From assembly GCF_024298965.1 (NCBI RefSeq), contig NZ_CP085193.1:6572001-6636000 (forward strand): a DNA stretch of 64,000 nt, written 5' to 3'. Under the pieces are notes generated by a model. It was not told the origin of the DNA and ran no database searches. It saw only the letters and a list, made by a program, of their open reading frames with translations. This DNA is from Streptomyces rapamycinicus NRRL 5491. GTDB lineage: Bacteria; Actinomycetota; Actinomycetes; Streptomycetales; Streptomycetaceae. The translations under genes and the position numbers were made by a program. Positions 1 through 7,975 of this stretch are shown in pieces (the stretch's first letter is position 1; every line of letters begins with the position of its first letter).

Positions 1-1584
1 GGCCGACGCGTCCTCTACCTCGGACTGCCCCTGCTGGACGGACTGTCGCCCGCCGAACTGCGCGCCGTCCTCGCGCATGAGCTGGGCCACTTCTCCGGCC
101 GTCACAGCCGCTTCGGCGCGGTCGCCCACCGGGGCGCGGCGGGGCTGGTCGCCGCCCGGCAGGCGATCCAGGACGCGTCGGCCGCGAACGACCTGGTGCG
201 GCTGTACGCGGGCCTGCCGCTGCTGCTGCTCGGTCTCTACACCCACGTCTTCCGCTGGCTCACCCGCCCGGTCCGGCGGCGGCAGGAGCTGGAGGCCGAC
301 CGCGAGGCGGCGCGGGTGGCCGGTCCGGGTGCCGTCGCCGACGCCCTGTGCTCCACGGCGGCGCTGGACGCGGCGTGGCAGGAGTTCCTCGCGGACTTCC
401 TCGCCCCGATGCGCCGGGCGACGGGGCGGATCCCCGACGATCCGTTCCGCGCCTTCGCCCATATGGTCGAGGCGCCCGAACTACGGGAGCCGATGGCCGC
501 GTTGCGCGCCCGCGCCGTCGAGCGGCCCGCGGACCGCGACGACGCGCATCCGGCCCTGGCCGTCCGGCTGGAACGGCTGTCGCGCCCGCCCGCGCAGGAG
601 CCCGGGGCCGAACCCTTCCCCTCCCCACAACCGCTCTCCGCACAGCCGCGGTACGCGGTCGCGCTGGGCCGCGTCCTGCTCTCCGGGCCGGACACGGGCA
701 CGAGGGTGCCCTGGCGGGACTGGCTCACCGAACTGGCGGAGCACCGCGCGACACGGATCCTGACCCCGCTGGCGGAGGCGGTACGCGCGGTGGAGGAGAC
801 GGAGGGGATGGGATGGACGAAGGCGGAGCCGGGCGGGGAGCCGGAGAGGCTGACGATCCACCGAGTGCTGCGACTGCTGGACGGCGGCCGTCGCATGCCG
901 CTGGCCCGCGCGCTGAGCGCCCGGCTGCCCGCGGGCGAGCGAATGCCCCGTGGCGATCAGACCGAACAGGACCCGCTCGCCCCCCTGGCCGGGGCCCTGG
1001 CCGTACTGATCGGGGCGCAGCTGGTAGCGCAGGGGACCGCGTACTGGGCCATGAACTGGACCGGCCCCAGCATCCTCGTACCGCCCGACGGCATCGCCCC
1101 CGACACGATCCGCACCTGGGCCGACACCGCCGTACGACTCCCCGGCCAGACCCAGCGGCTGGGGCTGCACCTGGCCGCCCTGGGCGTGGACGAACGCGCA
1201 CCCCTGCCGTACACCGGCCCAGCGGGCAACACGAAAGCGCGACGGGTCAGCATCGCCCCCGGGCCCACCGGCCCCGCACGCCGACGCATCACCGCCGTAC
1301 GGGCGCTGGCGCTCACCGTGCTGCTGGGGATGACGGGGCTGACGTTCGTCCTATGGGTGAACCGGGACGAGCCGAGCTACCCCGGAACACCGGTGACCCG
1401 CTGGAACGACCGCTACCAGCCGGGTGGCGGGACGGGAACGGACCCCACTCCGTTCCCCATTCCGCTCCCGACGTACCAGCGGCCCACTTTCCCGGCCTGG
1501 CCGACGCCCCCGACGTACCGATTGCCCACACGCTCAGTGCCGAGCATCCACATCGAGCCGATCATCCCGAGATCCACGCCTTGA
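1..1584 (+). CDS. M48-family zinc metallopeptidase, membrane protein (5' end cut by window)
   Basis: The reading frame is open from base 1, so the N-terminus lies outside the window; 527 residues are visible. The zinc motif HELGH is at bases 76-90, preceded by LSPAELRAVLA, and an ELEAD segment near base 290 supplies the expected third ligand (ExxxD type), as in M48/HtpX-like peptidases. A hydrophobic segment (LPLLLLGLYTHVFRWL) follows the active site. A second one, LALTVLLGMTGLTFVLWV, lies near the C-terminus and is followed by a Pro/Thr-rich tail. Streptomyces encode several such membrane M48 proteins of unknown substrate; a membrane protein quality-control role is family inference. Its 3' end faces the MFS gene on the other strand. 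Confidence 0.8.
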   Translation, partial: GRRVLYLGLPLLDGLSPAELRAVLAHELGHFSGRHSRFGAVAHRGAAGLVAARQAIQDASAANDLVRLYAGLPLLLLGLYTHVFRWLTRPVRRRQELEADREAARVAGPGAVADALCSTAALDAAWQEFLADFLAPMRRATGRIPDDPFRAFAHMVEAPELREPMAALRARAVERPADRDDAHPALAVRLERLSRPPAQEPGAEPFPSPQPLSAQPRYAVALGRVLLSGPDTGTRVPWRDWLTELAEHRATRILTPLAEAVRAVEETEGMGWTKAEPGGEPERLTIHRVLRLLDGGRRMPLARALSARLPAGERMPRGDQTEQDPLAPLAGALAVLIGAQLVAQGTAYWAMNWTGPSILVPPDGIAPDTIRTWADTAVRLPGQTQRLGLHLAALGVDERAPLPYTGPAGNTKARRVSIAPGPTGPARRRITAVRALALTVLLGMTGLTFVLWVNRDEPSYPGTPVTRWNDRYQPGGGTGTDPTPFPIPLPTYQRPTFPAWPTPPTYRLPTRSVPSIHIEPIIPRSTP

Positions 1585-1606
1585 TCACCACGGGAAGCAG
1601 CGCCCG

Positions 1607-3034
1607 CTACTGGGAACCCGCCCCAACCGCAGGCACTCCCGCACCGGAGGCGGCACCAGCCCCACCCTCGGAGGCGGCACCAGCCCCACCCTCGGAGGCG
1701 GCACCAACCTCACCAGCCGGGGCCGAAGCCGAAGTCGAAGCCGCAACCGAAGCACCACCCGCATCCGCATCCGCACCCACATCCACCCCACCCTCGGACC
1801 CCCCGCCGGCCGCAGGCCGGCTCCGCAGGGCGCGCCCCAGCGCCACGTACCCCCCGGCCGCCACGAGGCCCACCACGGCGCTGGCCGCCCACAGGGCGTC
1901 CGCGCCGAAGCGGTCCATGACGGCGCCGCCCGCGAGCGGGGCGATGAGCGAGGCGAGGGACCACGAGAGGGTGTACATCCCCTGGTAGCGGCCGCGCCCA
2001 TGGGTCGGGGAGAGCCGGGCGACCAGCCCCATCTGCGTCGGAGAGTTGATGATCTCGCCGACCGTCCAGACCATCACGGCCAGCGCGTACATCCCGACCG
2101 ACCCGGCGAAGGCGGTCAGCCCGAACCCGGCGCCGGTCAGCAGCGCGGACACCATCAGCAGCGGCGCGGGATCGCGATGTTCGAGGAACCGCGTCACCGG
2201 GATCTGTACGGCCACGATCAGCACGCCGTTCGTCGCGATCGCGACGCCGAAGTCCGTACTGGACAGCCCGTCCGCCCCCATCGCCACGGGCAGCGCCACG
2301 AACGCCTGCTGGATGAGCGTCGCGACCAGGAACGACAGCGCGACCACGGCCATGAACCGCCGGTCCCGCAGCACCGCGCCCAACCCGACCTCGCGCTCCG
2401 GCGCATCCGCCACCACCCCCTCGGCGGCACGCTCCCGCTCGGGCCGGGACTCCGGCACCTTGCCGAAGACGATGACCGCACACAGCAGCGTCATCCCGGC
2501 ATCCGCCAGGAAGAGCGTGAGATAGCCGTGGCGCGCGATCAGTCCGGCCGCCGCCGCGGAGACGGCGAAGCCGAGGTTGATGGCCCAGTAGTTGAGCGCG
2601 AAGGCCCGTACCCGGTCCCCTGGGGCGACGATGTCGGCGATCATCGCCTGCACCGCGGGCCGTGACGCGTTGCTGGTCATCCCCACGAGGCAGGCCACGA
2701 CGGCGATGGCGACCGGGTCCTGGACGAACCCCAGCACGGCGACCGTGACCGCCGTCGACAGCTGTGCGACGAGCAGCGTGGGGCGCCGCCCCAGCCGGTC
2801 GGTCAGCACCCCGGCGACGACGGCCGACACCGCCCCGCCCAGCCCGTGCAGCGCCCCGACCAGCCCGGCGAACATCGCCGAATAGCCCCGATCCACGGTC
2901 AGGTACATGGCAAGAAAGGTGGCCACGAACCCACCCAGTCGATTGACCAGCGTGGAGGTCCACAGCCACCAGAACTCCCGGGGCAACCCCGAGACGCTCT
3001 CCTTCGCGGCCTGCCTCAGTCGGACGACGGACAC
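1607..3034 (-). CDS. MFS multidrug-type exporter with Ala/Gly-rich repeat tail
   Basis: 475 residues with about 12 hydrophobic segments. The MFS loop 2-3 signature is seen as GVLTDRLGRRPTLL, and a second-half equivalent as RLSPTHGRGRYQGM. Proton-driven export of small molecules is the family role; the substrate is unknown. I chose the GTG start at 3034 because GGGGGGAG lies about nine bases upstream; an ATG start would add 30 unlikely residues. The C-terminal ~60 residues are low complexity (GADADAGG, SEGGAGAA) and include a 24-bp tandem repeat close to the stop codon. Transcribed toward the M48 gene. Confidence 0.82.
   Translation of the reverse strand: MSVVRLRQAAKESVSGLPREFWWLWTSTLVNRLGGFVATFLAMYLTVDRGYSAMFAGLVGALHGLGGAVSAVVAGVLTDRLGRRPTLLVAQLSTAVTVAVLGFVQDPVAIAVVACLVGMTSNASRPAVQAMIADIVAPGDRVRAFALNYWAINLGFAVSAAAAGLIARHGYLTLFLADAGMTLLCAVIVFGKVPESRPERERAAEGVVADAPEREVGLGAVLRDRRFMAVVALSFLVATLIQQAFVALPVAMGADGLSSTDFGVAIATNGVLIVAVQIPVTRFLEHRDPAPLLMVSALLTGAGFGLTAFAGSVGMYALAVMVWTVGEIINSPTQMGLVARLSPTHGRGRYQGMYTLSWSLASLIAPLAGGAVMDRFGADALWAASAVVGLVAAGGYVALGRALRSRPAAGGGSEGGVDVGADADAGGASVAASTSASAPAGEVGAASEGGAGAASEGGAGAASGAGVPAVGAGSQ
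1646..1717 (-). repeat. 24-bp direct repeat x3 in the 3' end of the MFS gene
   Basis: The unit GGAGGCGGCACCAGCCCCAC plus CCTC occurs at 1646-1669, 1670-1693 and, diverged, 1694-1717. It encodes the SEGGAGAA repeats of the MFS C-terminus, about 40 bases from its stop codon. One of many tandem duplications at gene ends in this window. Confidence 0.85.
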
Positions 3035-3209
3035 CGGACGACTCCCCCCTGTGAATGCCACAGCCGGTAAGCCGCGCATCCCATGAGCGGCGCGGAATGT
3101 AAGTGGCACAACCAGCATCCGCAACTTACCGATACGACCCCCACCCCGCCAGTCAATTGACGGGGTCCGTCAACCGACCCCCTCAGACCGGTCCAGTAGG
3201 CTCGACGGC

Positions 3210-3971
3210 ATGGCCGACGCACCGTACAAGCTGATCCTCCTCCGCCACGGCGAGAGCGAGTGGAACGCGAAGAACCTGTTCACCGGCTGGGTGGACGTCA
3301 ACCTGAACGAGAAGGGCGAGAAGGAGGCCGTCCGCGGCGGTGAGCTGCTGAAGGACGCCGGCCTGCTCCCCGACGTGGTCCACACCTCGCTCCAGAAGCG
3401 CGCCATCCGCACCGCGCAGCTCGCCCTGGAAGCCGCCGACCGCCTCTGGATCCCGGTCCACCGCAGCTGGCGCCTGAACGAGCGCCACTACGGTGCGCTC
3501 CAGGGCAAGGACAAGGCGCAGACCCTCGCCGAGTTCGGCGAGGAGCAGTTCATGCTGTGGCGCCGCTCCTATGACACCCCGCCGCCCCCGCTGGACCGTG
3601 ACGCCGAGTACTCCCAGTTCGCGGACCCGCGCTACGCGACCCTCCCGCCGGAGCTGCGCCCGCAGACGGAGTGCCTCAAGGACGTCGTCGTCCGCATGCT
3701 CCCGTACTGGTTCGACGGCATCGTCCCGGACCTGCTGACGGGCAAGACGGTCCTGGTCGCGGCGCACGGCAACTCCCTCCGCGCCCTGGTCAAGCACCTG
3801 GACGGCATCTCCGACGCCGACATCGCGGGCCTGAACATCCCGACGGGCATCCCGCTCTCCTACGAACTGGACACCGACTTCAAGCCGGTCAACCCGGGCG
3901 GTACCTACCTCGACCCGGACGCCGCGAAGGCCGCCATCGAGGCAGTCAAGAACCAGGGCAAGAAGAAGTAA
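3210..3971 (+). CDS. gpmA: 2,3-bisphosphoglycerate-dependent phosphoglycerate mutase
   Basis: 253 residues, the normal size for dPGM. The N-terminal [18 protein letters not shown] carries the catalytic phospho-histidine within RHG; downstream are [11 protein letters not shown] and [14 protein letters not shown] (second catalytic His). It interconverts 3- and 2-phosphoglycerate in cytosolic glycolysis and gluconeogenesis. ATG start; monocistronic, with a strong hairpin terminator just after the stop. The divergent MFS gene shares the 175-bp upstream region. Confidence 0.96.
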   Translation: MADAPYKLILLRHGESEWNAKNLFTGWVDVNLNEKGEKEAVRGGELLKDAGLLPDVVHTSLQKRAIRTAQLALEAADRLWIPVHRSWRLNERHYGALQGKDKAQTLAEFGEEQFMLWRRSYDTPPPPLDRDAEYSQFADPRYATLPPELRPQTECLKDVVVRMLPYWFDGIVPDLLTGKTVLVAAHGNSLRALVKHLDGISDADIAGLNIPTGIPLSYELDTDFKPVNPGGTYLDPDAAKAAIEAVKNQGKKK

Positions 3972-3983
3972 CACGGAACGATC

Positions 3984-4022
3984 AAGCCCCTCACCTGCGG
4001 TTTCGCGGCAGGTGAGGGGCTT
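3984..4022. terminator. Rho-independent-type terminator of gpmA
   Basis: Perfect 15-bp inverted repeat (AAGCCCCTCACCTGC / GCAGGTGAGGGGCTT) with a 9-base loop, 12 bases after the gpmA stop, followed by TGTTGG. Confidence 0.9.
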
Positions 4023-4071
4023 GTTGGCATCCTGGGGCCGCCTGTGGGCCGTCAGGTGCTTGATCGGGCCG

Positions 4072-4251
4072 TCAGGTGCGTCGGCGCCAGCGGCGGATGC
4101 GGATGTCGAAGACGATCAGCAGGGCCGTCGGGATGGCGATCTCGGCGGGGGCGTTGGCCCACAGGGCGAACGCGCCGCCAGCCGTACCGATGAGCGCGAT
4201 CGGCAGATCGCGAGGGTGGATGTCGACGGTTACGCCGACGCGTGGGACCAT
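4072..4251 (-). CDS. small membrane protein, possibly an integrative-element transfer (Spd-like) gene
   Basis: 59 residues from ATG 4251: a short polar N-terminus (MVPRVGVTVDIHPRDLP), a hydrophobic stretch (ALIGTAGGAFALWANAPAEIAIPTALL) and a basic tail RIRRWRRRT. I do not recognise a named family. Small hydrophobic proteins of this kind accompany integrases and spread genes in actinomycete integrative plasmids, and the decayed integrase 400 bp away fits that; this is inference. An upstream in-frame start would give 89 residues but lacks a visible ribosome-binding site. Confidence 0.5.
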   Translation of the reverse strand: MVPRVGVTVDIHPRDLPIALIGTAGGAFALWANAPAEIAIPTALLIVFDIRIRRWRRRT

Positions 4252-4315
4252 GGAGCCCTCCAGCTGTGTTCGCTTCACTTGTCCAGGTGATAGCTGAGAA
4301 CGTGGCAATGGAGAC

Positions 4316-4343
4316 GAATGCCGCCCATGCCGGGGCGGCATTC
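4316..4343. terminator. hairpin terminator candidate
   Basis: GAATGCCGCC / GGCGGCATTC perfect 10-bp stem with an 8-base loop, followed by TTATG. It separates the small membrane gene from the integrase remnant; either orientation is possible. Confidence 0.6.
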
Positions 4344-4524
4344 TTATGCCGCGGAGACTTTCTCATAGCTCTCATCCGGCGCACAAATGTGCAGCTGAAA
4401 AGCCATGCTGCTCGCGCCCGAGGGTATGGGCAGGTTGCCCGTCCCGAGTGTTCCACCGTTTTCCTTACGGTCCTTACAGTCCTTAAGGTTCCCTGAGGTT
4501 CCCTGCAGGGGACGCGGCGGTGCG

Positions 4525-4668
4525 CATGCTCCCTACTGGGCTAGCTATTGAGATACGTATTGAGCTACGTATCGAGCTTCCTATTGAGCTAGCTATTGAG
4601 CTACGTATAGAGCTCCCTACTGGGCTAGCTATTGAGCTCGCTATTGAGCTCCCTGCTGGGCTAACTAG
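4525..4668. repeat. array of 12 degenerate 12-bp repeats, AT-richer than surroundings
   Basis: Consecutive 12-mers of consensus TGAGCTAGCTAT: for example TGGGCTAGCTAT (4537), TGAGATACGTAT (4549), TGAGCTACGTAT (4561, 4597), TGAGCTAGCTAT (4585), TGAGCTCGCTAT (4633), TGGGCTAACTAG (4657). Twelve units run without interruption and end 8 bp before the integrase stop codon. Composition is near 50% GC in a ~70% GC region. The plus strand reads as a repeating IEL-X peptide, but I do not regard that as a gene. Iteron-like or recombination-site function is only a suggestion. Confidence 0.85.
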
Positions 4669-4675
4669 CTTGCTA

Positions 4676-5315
4676 CTAATTCTGCTTGTCGAGTCTCTGA
4701 TAGGTGGTGGAGACGGCCTTTCTAGTGCGCTCCCGGCTGGACGGCATCAGGTGTGCGTACACGCGGAGCGTCAGGCCTGGGTCCGAGTGGCCGAGGTACT
4801 CGTCGAGGGCCTTGATGCTCTCTCCGGCGTCCAAGAGCACGGACGCGTAGAAGTGGCGTAGCGCGTGCATGCCGTTCTCGCGGGACTCCGCGTACGGCTG
4901 ACCTCGCTCGGGCACTGGGATGACCCCCGCCATGGCCAGCGCCCGTTTCCACGCCTCCTCGTTGAGCGAGGTCCGTCAGACGTGCCCACGACGCGGCCCG
5001 GTGATGATCAGTCGCTTGGTCACCGGGGGACTGCCGAACACCTCCCACGGCAAGGTGATCTCGACCGGCGGGAACCGCTTCATGTGCTCCCGGAGCGCGT
5101 CGGCGACCGGACCGGGCAGCGATACGTCCCGGAACTTGCCGTCCTTGGGCGGGGCGAACACGGCCCTTGCTACGGCTCAGCTTCAGTTGCTGGACCACGT
5201 GGAGCGTGTCCGACTCGAAGTCGATCGCGTCGACGGCCACGCCCAGAATCTCGCCCTGGCGGAGCCCGCAGCCGCCGTCCAGGCCGACCATGGCCTGATA
5301 GCGCTCCGGCATGGC
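4676..5315 (-). pseudogene. tyrosine recombinase (phage/ICE integrase) remnant, N-terminus lost and frameshifted
   Basis: Three frames together give the catalytic domain. GCGLRQGEILGVAVDAIDFE (first catalytic Arg) is read from 5312. KDGKFRDVSLPGPVADALREH lies at 4976-5161. HALRHFYASVLLDAGES, LGHSDPGLTLRVYAHL and the end lie at 4676-4933 (HxxR, second His and Tyr nucleophile). At least two frameshifts, near 5165 and 4980, break the gene. The N-terminal arm-binding and SAM-like domains are absent: homology stops within about 10 bp of a tRNA 3'-end sequence. It is the relic of an integrative element. Confidence 0.85.
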
Positions 5316-5319
5316 GGCC

Positions 5320-5344
5320 CAGGTTCGAATCCTGCCGGGGCACA
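5320..5344 (+). other. 3' end of a tRNA gene (T-arm and acceptor strand), probable attachment-site scar
   Basis: CAGG-TTCGAAT-CCTG forms a T-stem/loop with the invariant TTCGAAT, followed by CCGGGGC and ACA, like the 3' half of a tRNA. No matching 5' half (GCCCCGG, D-arm, anticodon) lies upstream; that space is integrase coding sequence. Integrases of Streptomyces elements commonly use the 3' end of tRNA genes as att core, so this is most likely an att half-site left after decay or deletion. The tRNA identity cannot be deduced. Confidence 0.6.
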
Positions 5345-5347
5345 GAA

Positions 5348-5390
5348 GAGGGCCAGCTCAGGAGGGCGTTCCCTCCCAGGCTGGCCCCTC
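5348..5390. terminator. hairpin following the tRNA 3' fragment
   Basis: Imperfect long inverted repeat GAGGGCCAGC..GGAGGG / CCCTCC..CTGGCCCCTC around CGTT, directly downstream of the tRNA-like 3' end. It looks like the original tRNA terminator carried along with the fragment. Confidence 0.6.
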
Positions 5391-5423
5391 GTCATCCCGG
5401 ACGCCGGTCCATTCGGAAACACA

Positions 5424-5458
5424 CGGCGCCGGGCCCCGGCTGAGGGGACCCGGCGCCG
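5424..5458. terminator. terminator hairpin of the secreted-protein gene
   Basis: CGGCGCCGGG..CCCC / GGGG..CCCGGCGCCG stem-loop, about 19 bases beyond the stop codon of the minus-strand gene 5477-6271. Confidence 0.65.
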
Positions 5459-5476
5459 CGGGTGCTGCATCGTTGC

Positions 5477-6271
5477 TTACTGAACGTCGACGTAGTCGGC
5501 GGTGACGGTGGCGGTGCCGGTGGTGGAGGTGCCGGCGAATGACCAGCGCCAGTAACCATCGGTGGCGGCCTTGACTGTGGTCTTCAGAGCGCCGCCGGTA
5601 CCCGTGGTCACCGTCTTGACGGTGGTGTAGGTGTTGGTGCCCTTCTTGCGGAACTGCAGTTTCACCGGCTGGCCGGTGTAGCCGGCGTACTTGTAGGTCT
5701 CCCAGTTGGCGCGGGTCAGCTTGCCGGTGACACTGAGGGTCTTGCCCTTCTTCACCGGCTCCGGCGAGGCGTTGACTGTCAGCTTGGCGTAGCGCCTGAC
5801 CTTCACCGTGGCGGCGACGTCCTTGCTGACATAGTCCCAGTCGTTGCCACTGGCGCTGGCGCGCACCTTCCAGGTTCCGGCCGTGGTGTTGTCTTGAGGG
5901 TCGATTTGCGGGTTCATGGTCAAGGTGAAGGTGCAGGTAGTCGTGGTGGTGCTGTGAGCCACGCAGTCACCGGACACGTCGTCGGGGGTAACCAGCCCGT
6001 AGGGGTCGTCGGGCATTTTCTGGCCGGGCCCGTGCCACAGTACGGGGAAGGTGTAGTCCTCCTTGATGCCCGAGTTGTCGGTGGCGGTCACCGCGATGGT
6101 GAAGGTCTTCGGGTTCGTGGTGCCCAGGACGATGTTGGACCCGCTGTTGACGACCACCTTGGTGATTTCAGTGTCACCCACGGACTCATCCGCCTGGGCG
6201 GCGCCTGGAACAACGAACACGGACAGGGCCAGGGCGCTGGCAACGGCGGCCACGGTGGCGCGCTTACGCAT
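5477..6271 (-). CDS. secreted protein with Ig-like beta domains, function unknown
   Basis: 264 residues. The N-terminus MRKRATVAAVASALALSVFV with PGAAQA-DE is a typical Sec signal peptide with AxA cleavage near residue 27. The mature part is Thr/Val-rich beta sequence with two repeats resembling extracellular Ig-like or calcium-binding modules: one from about 30-150 with Cys residues in the GDCVAHS and TTCTF segments, and one from about 155-264 (KLTVNASPEPVKKGKTLSVTGKL). Such proteins are common in Streptomyces; no enzymatic motif is visible. The ATG at 6269-6271 abuts the end of an IS element (TSD overlaps its first base), so its own promoter and ribosome-binding site have been separated from it. 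Confidence 0.75.
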   Translation of the reverse strand: MRKRATVAAVASALALSVFVVPGAAQADESVGDTEITKVVVNSGSNIVLGTTNPKTFTIAVTATDNSGIKEDYTFPVLWHGPGQKMPDDPYGLVTPDDVSGDCVAHSTTTTTCTFTLTMNPQIDPQDNTTAGTWKVRASASGNDWDYVSKDVAATVKVRRYAKLTVNASPEPVKKGKTLSVTGKLTRANWETYKYAGYTGQPVKLQFRKKGTNTYTTVKTVTTGTGGALKTTVKAATDGYWRWSFAGTSTTGTATVTADYVDVQ

Positions 6272-6273
6272 AA

Positions 6274-7126
6274 GAGGTCATCTCATTTGGGCCGTTCGAT
6301 AGCCTGCTGACGTGGGAATCGTTGAGCGGCTGGTGCCGGATGAGCTGTGGGAGTTGTTCCAACGCGTGCTCCCGGAAGCGCCGACCCGGCCTCAAGGAGG
6401 TGGCCGACGCCGACATGGCGACCGGGAGGTGCTGGCTGCGATCGTGTTCGTGGCAACGTCGGGCTGCACGTGGCAGCAACTGCCCTCCGCCTCGTTCGGG
6501 CCGTCGGGAGCCACGGCCCACCGTCGCTTCGCCGAGTGGTCGAAGGCCTGGGTGTGGGCGAAGCTCCATCGCCTGGTCCTCGATGAACTCGGCTCCCGCG
6601 GCGAACTGGACTGGTCCCGCTGTGCGATCGACTCGGTGAACATGCGGGCCCTGAAAAGGGGGACCTGACAGGCCCGAATCCTGTTGACCGGGGCAAGTAC
6701 GGCTCGAAGATCCACTTGATCACAGAGCGGACCGGACTGCCCCTGTCTGTCGGGATCTCCGGCGCGAACCTGCACGACAGCCAGGCCCTCGAACCGCTCG
6801 TACGCGGCATCCCGCCCATCCGCTCCCGCCGCGGACCCCGCCGACGACGGCCTGCCAAGCTCCACGGCGACAAGGGCTACGACTACGACCACCTGCGCCG
6901 ATGGTTACGCCAGCGCGGTGTCCGGCACCGCATCGCACGCAAGGGCATCGAGTCCTCCAAGCGCCTGGGACGGCACCGTTGGACCATCGAACGGACCATG
7001 GCCTGGCTCGCCGGATGCCGCCGCCTGCACCGCCGCTACGAACGCAAGGCCGCCCACTTCCTGGCCTTCACCAGCATCGCCTGTACCCTCATCTGCTACC
7101 GCAGACTCGCCAAATGAGATGACCTC
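6274..7126 (+). mobile_element. IS5-family insertion sequence, ~853 bp, apparently intact
   Basis: Terminal inverted repeats GAGGTCATCTCATTTGG (6274-6290) and CCAAATGAGATGACCTC (7110-7126) are perfect over 17 bp. They are flanked by a TAA target duplication (6271-6273 and 7127-7129). Inside is a two-frame DDE transposase. Element size, short TNA-type target duplication and frameshifted transposase agree with IS427/IS1031-like members of IS5. Perfect ends suggest recent insertion. Confidence 0.92.
6312..7117 (+). CDS. IS5-family DDE transposase, two frames joined by -1 frameshift
   Basis: The first frame (GTG 6312 to TGA 6668) carries the N-terminal HTH-like region (LVPDELWELFQRVLP..RPQGGGRRR) and ends at ALKRGT. 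The second frame (to 7117) continues with GDLTGPNPVDRGKYGSKIHL. A -1 slip in the A4G5 run at 6654-6662 joins them into one protein of about 268 residues, as known for this group. DDE residues: D in CAIDSVN, D in HGDKGYDYDH, E in WTIERTMAWL. The frame ends a few bases before the right terminal repeat. A TTA codon lies in RRWLRQ. Confidence 0.9.
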
Positions 7127-7297
7127 TAAGGCCATGGAAGGGCTTGATGGTGATCAGCGTCGACGACTGCCAGGCTGGACAAGGCCGCACGCGCCCGCTT
7201 CTTGGTCACACTCGAAGTAACCCGTGCGGCCGCCGTCACGTCACGGCCGTGGAAGACCACCTCGCGGGCCGAGGCGGGGCCATCGCACCGTTGCGGG

Positions 7298-7837
7298 TCA
7301 GGTTTTCGCAGGAGTGCTCGCCGTCGCCCCCGGCGGGCGCATCATGAAGACGTCGATCGGGTCCTGGGCTTCCACGACGAATCCGTGGCGCTCGTAGAGT
7401 CGACGGGCAGCACTGCCCTGCAAGACGTTCAAGCCCACGGTCATGCCCTGCGCGTCCGTTCGCTCCAGTACCGTGCGCAACACAGCGGATCCAAGCCCTC
7501 GGCCTTGACAGTGCGGAGCAAGGTAGAAGTGCTCCAGCCACTGCCTGCCTTCGGCGGGCCGGACGGTGACGCAACCTGCCGGTTCACCGTCGATCATGAT
7601 GATCGACGTGTGCTGCGGGGAGAAGGAGTCCCGCAGCCGCTGCCGTACCCGGTGCTCGTCGTAGCGCCCAAGGCGTTCCAAGTCCGCACGCATGACCGTG
7701 GCCCGCAACTCCGCGATCACCTCGATGTCCGCTGCCACCGCAGAACGCAGCACCCAGCCCTCGGCGTGCGCCGACGTGGTCCGCGCGGGCACTGCCATGT
7801 CCGATCGGGTATCGCTCCCCATCACCCCAGCATCCAT
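7298..7837 (-). CDS. GNAT-family N-acetyltransferase
   Basis: 179 residues with the GNAT fold. The core is WVLRSAVAADIEVIAELR (beta1/alpha1), then FYLAPHCQGRGLGSAVLRTVL, whose QGRGLG acetyl-CoA pyrophosphate loop is motif A, and LNVLQGSAARRLYERHGFVV (motif B, the NxxAxxLYERxGF signature). It transfers acetyl from acetyl-CoA to an unknown amine. The first ~25 residues are probably dispensable and the true start may be at an internal Met (MAVPARTTS). It was originally the upstream neighbour of the secreted gene before IS insertion. Confidence 0.85.
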   Translation of the reverse strand: MDAGVMGSDTRSDMAVPARTTSAHAEGWVLRSAVAADIEVIAELRATVMRADLERLGRYDEHRVRQRLRDSFSPQHTSIIMIDGEPAGCVTVRPAEGRQWLEHFYLAPHCQGRGLGSAVLRTVLERTDAQGMTVGLNVLQGSAARRLYERHGFVVEAQDPIDVFMMRPPGATASTPAKT

Positions 7838-7975
7838 GGCCGGAGTATCTCAGTCCGCCTGCTCCGAACAGGCGTATGAGCATATCGGCCCGCACTATCC
7901 GATCCCACTGCGACTTCAATCGCGGACTGGGGCGTCAGGCGAAGCCGCTGCCCGGAAAGCTGATGCGCCGGGGCG

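Noticed and set aside
348..1988. Long overlapping ORFs of 100-550 codons in other frames of the M48, MFS, STAND and KS genes
   Set aside because: Arg/Ala/Pro-rich shadows caused by high GC; the chosen frames have real domain motifs.
4520..4861. ORF with IEL-X tetrapeptide repeats over the 12-bp array
   Set aside because: The repeats follow mechanically from a 12-bp DNA period, and the rest of the frame is antisense to the integrase.
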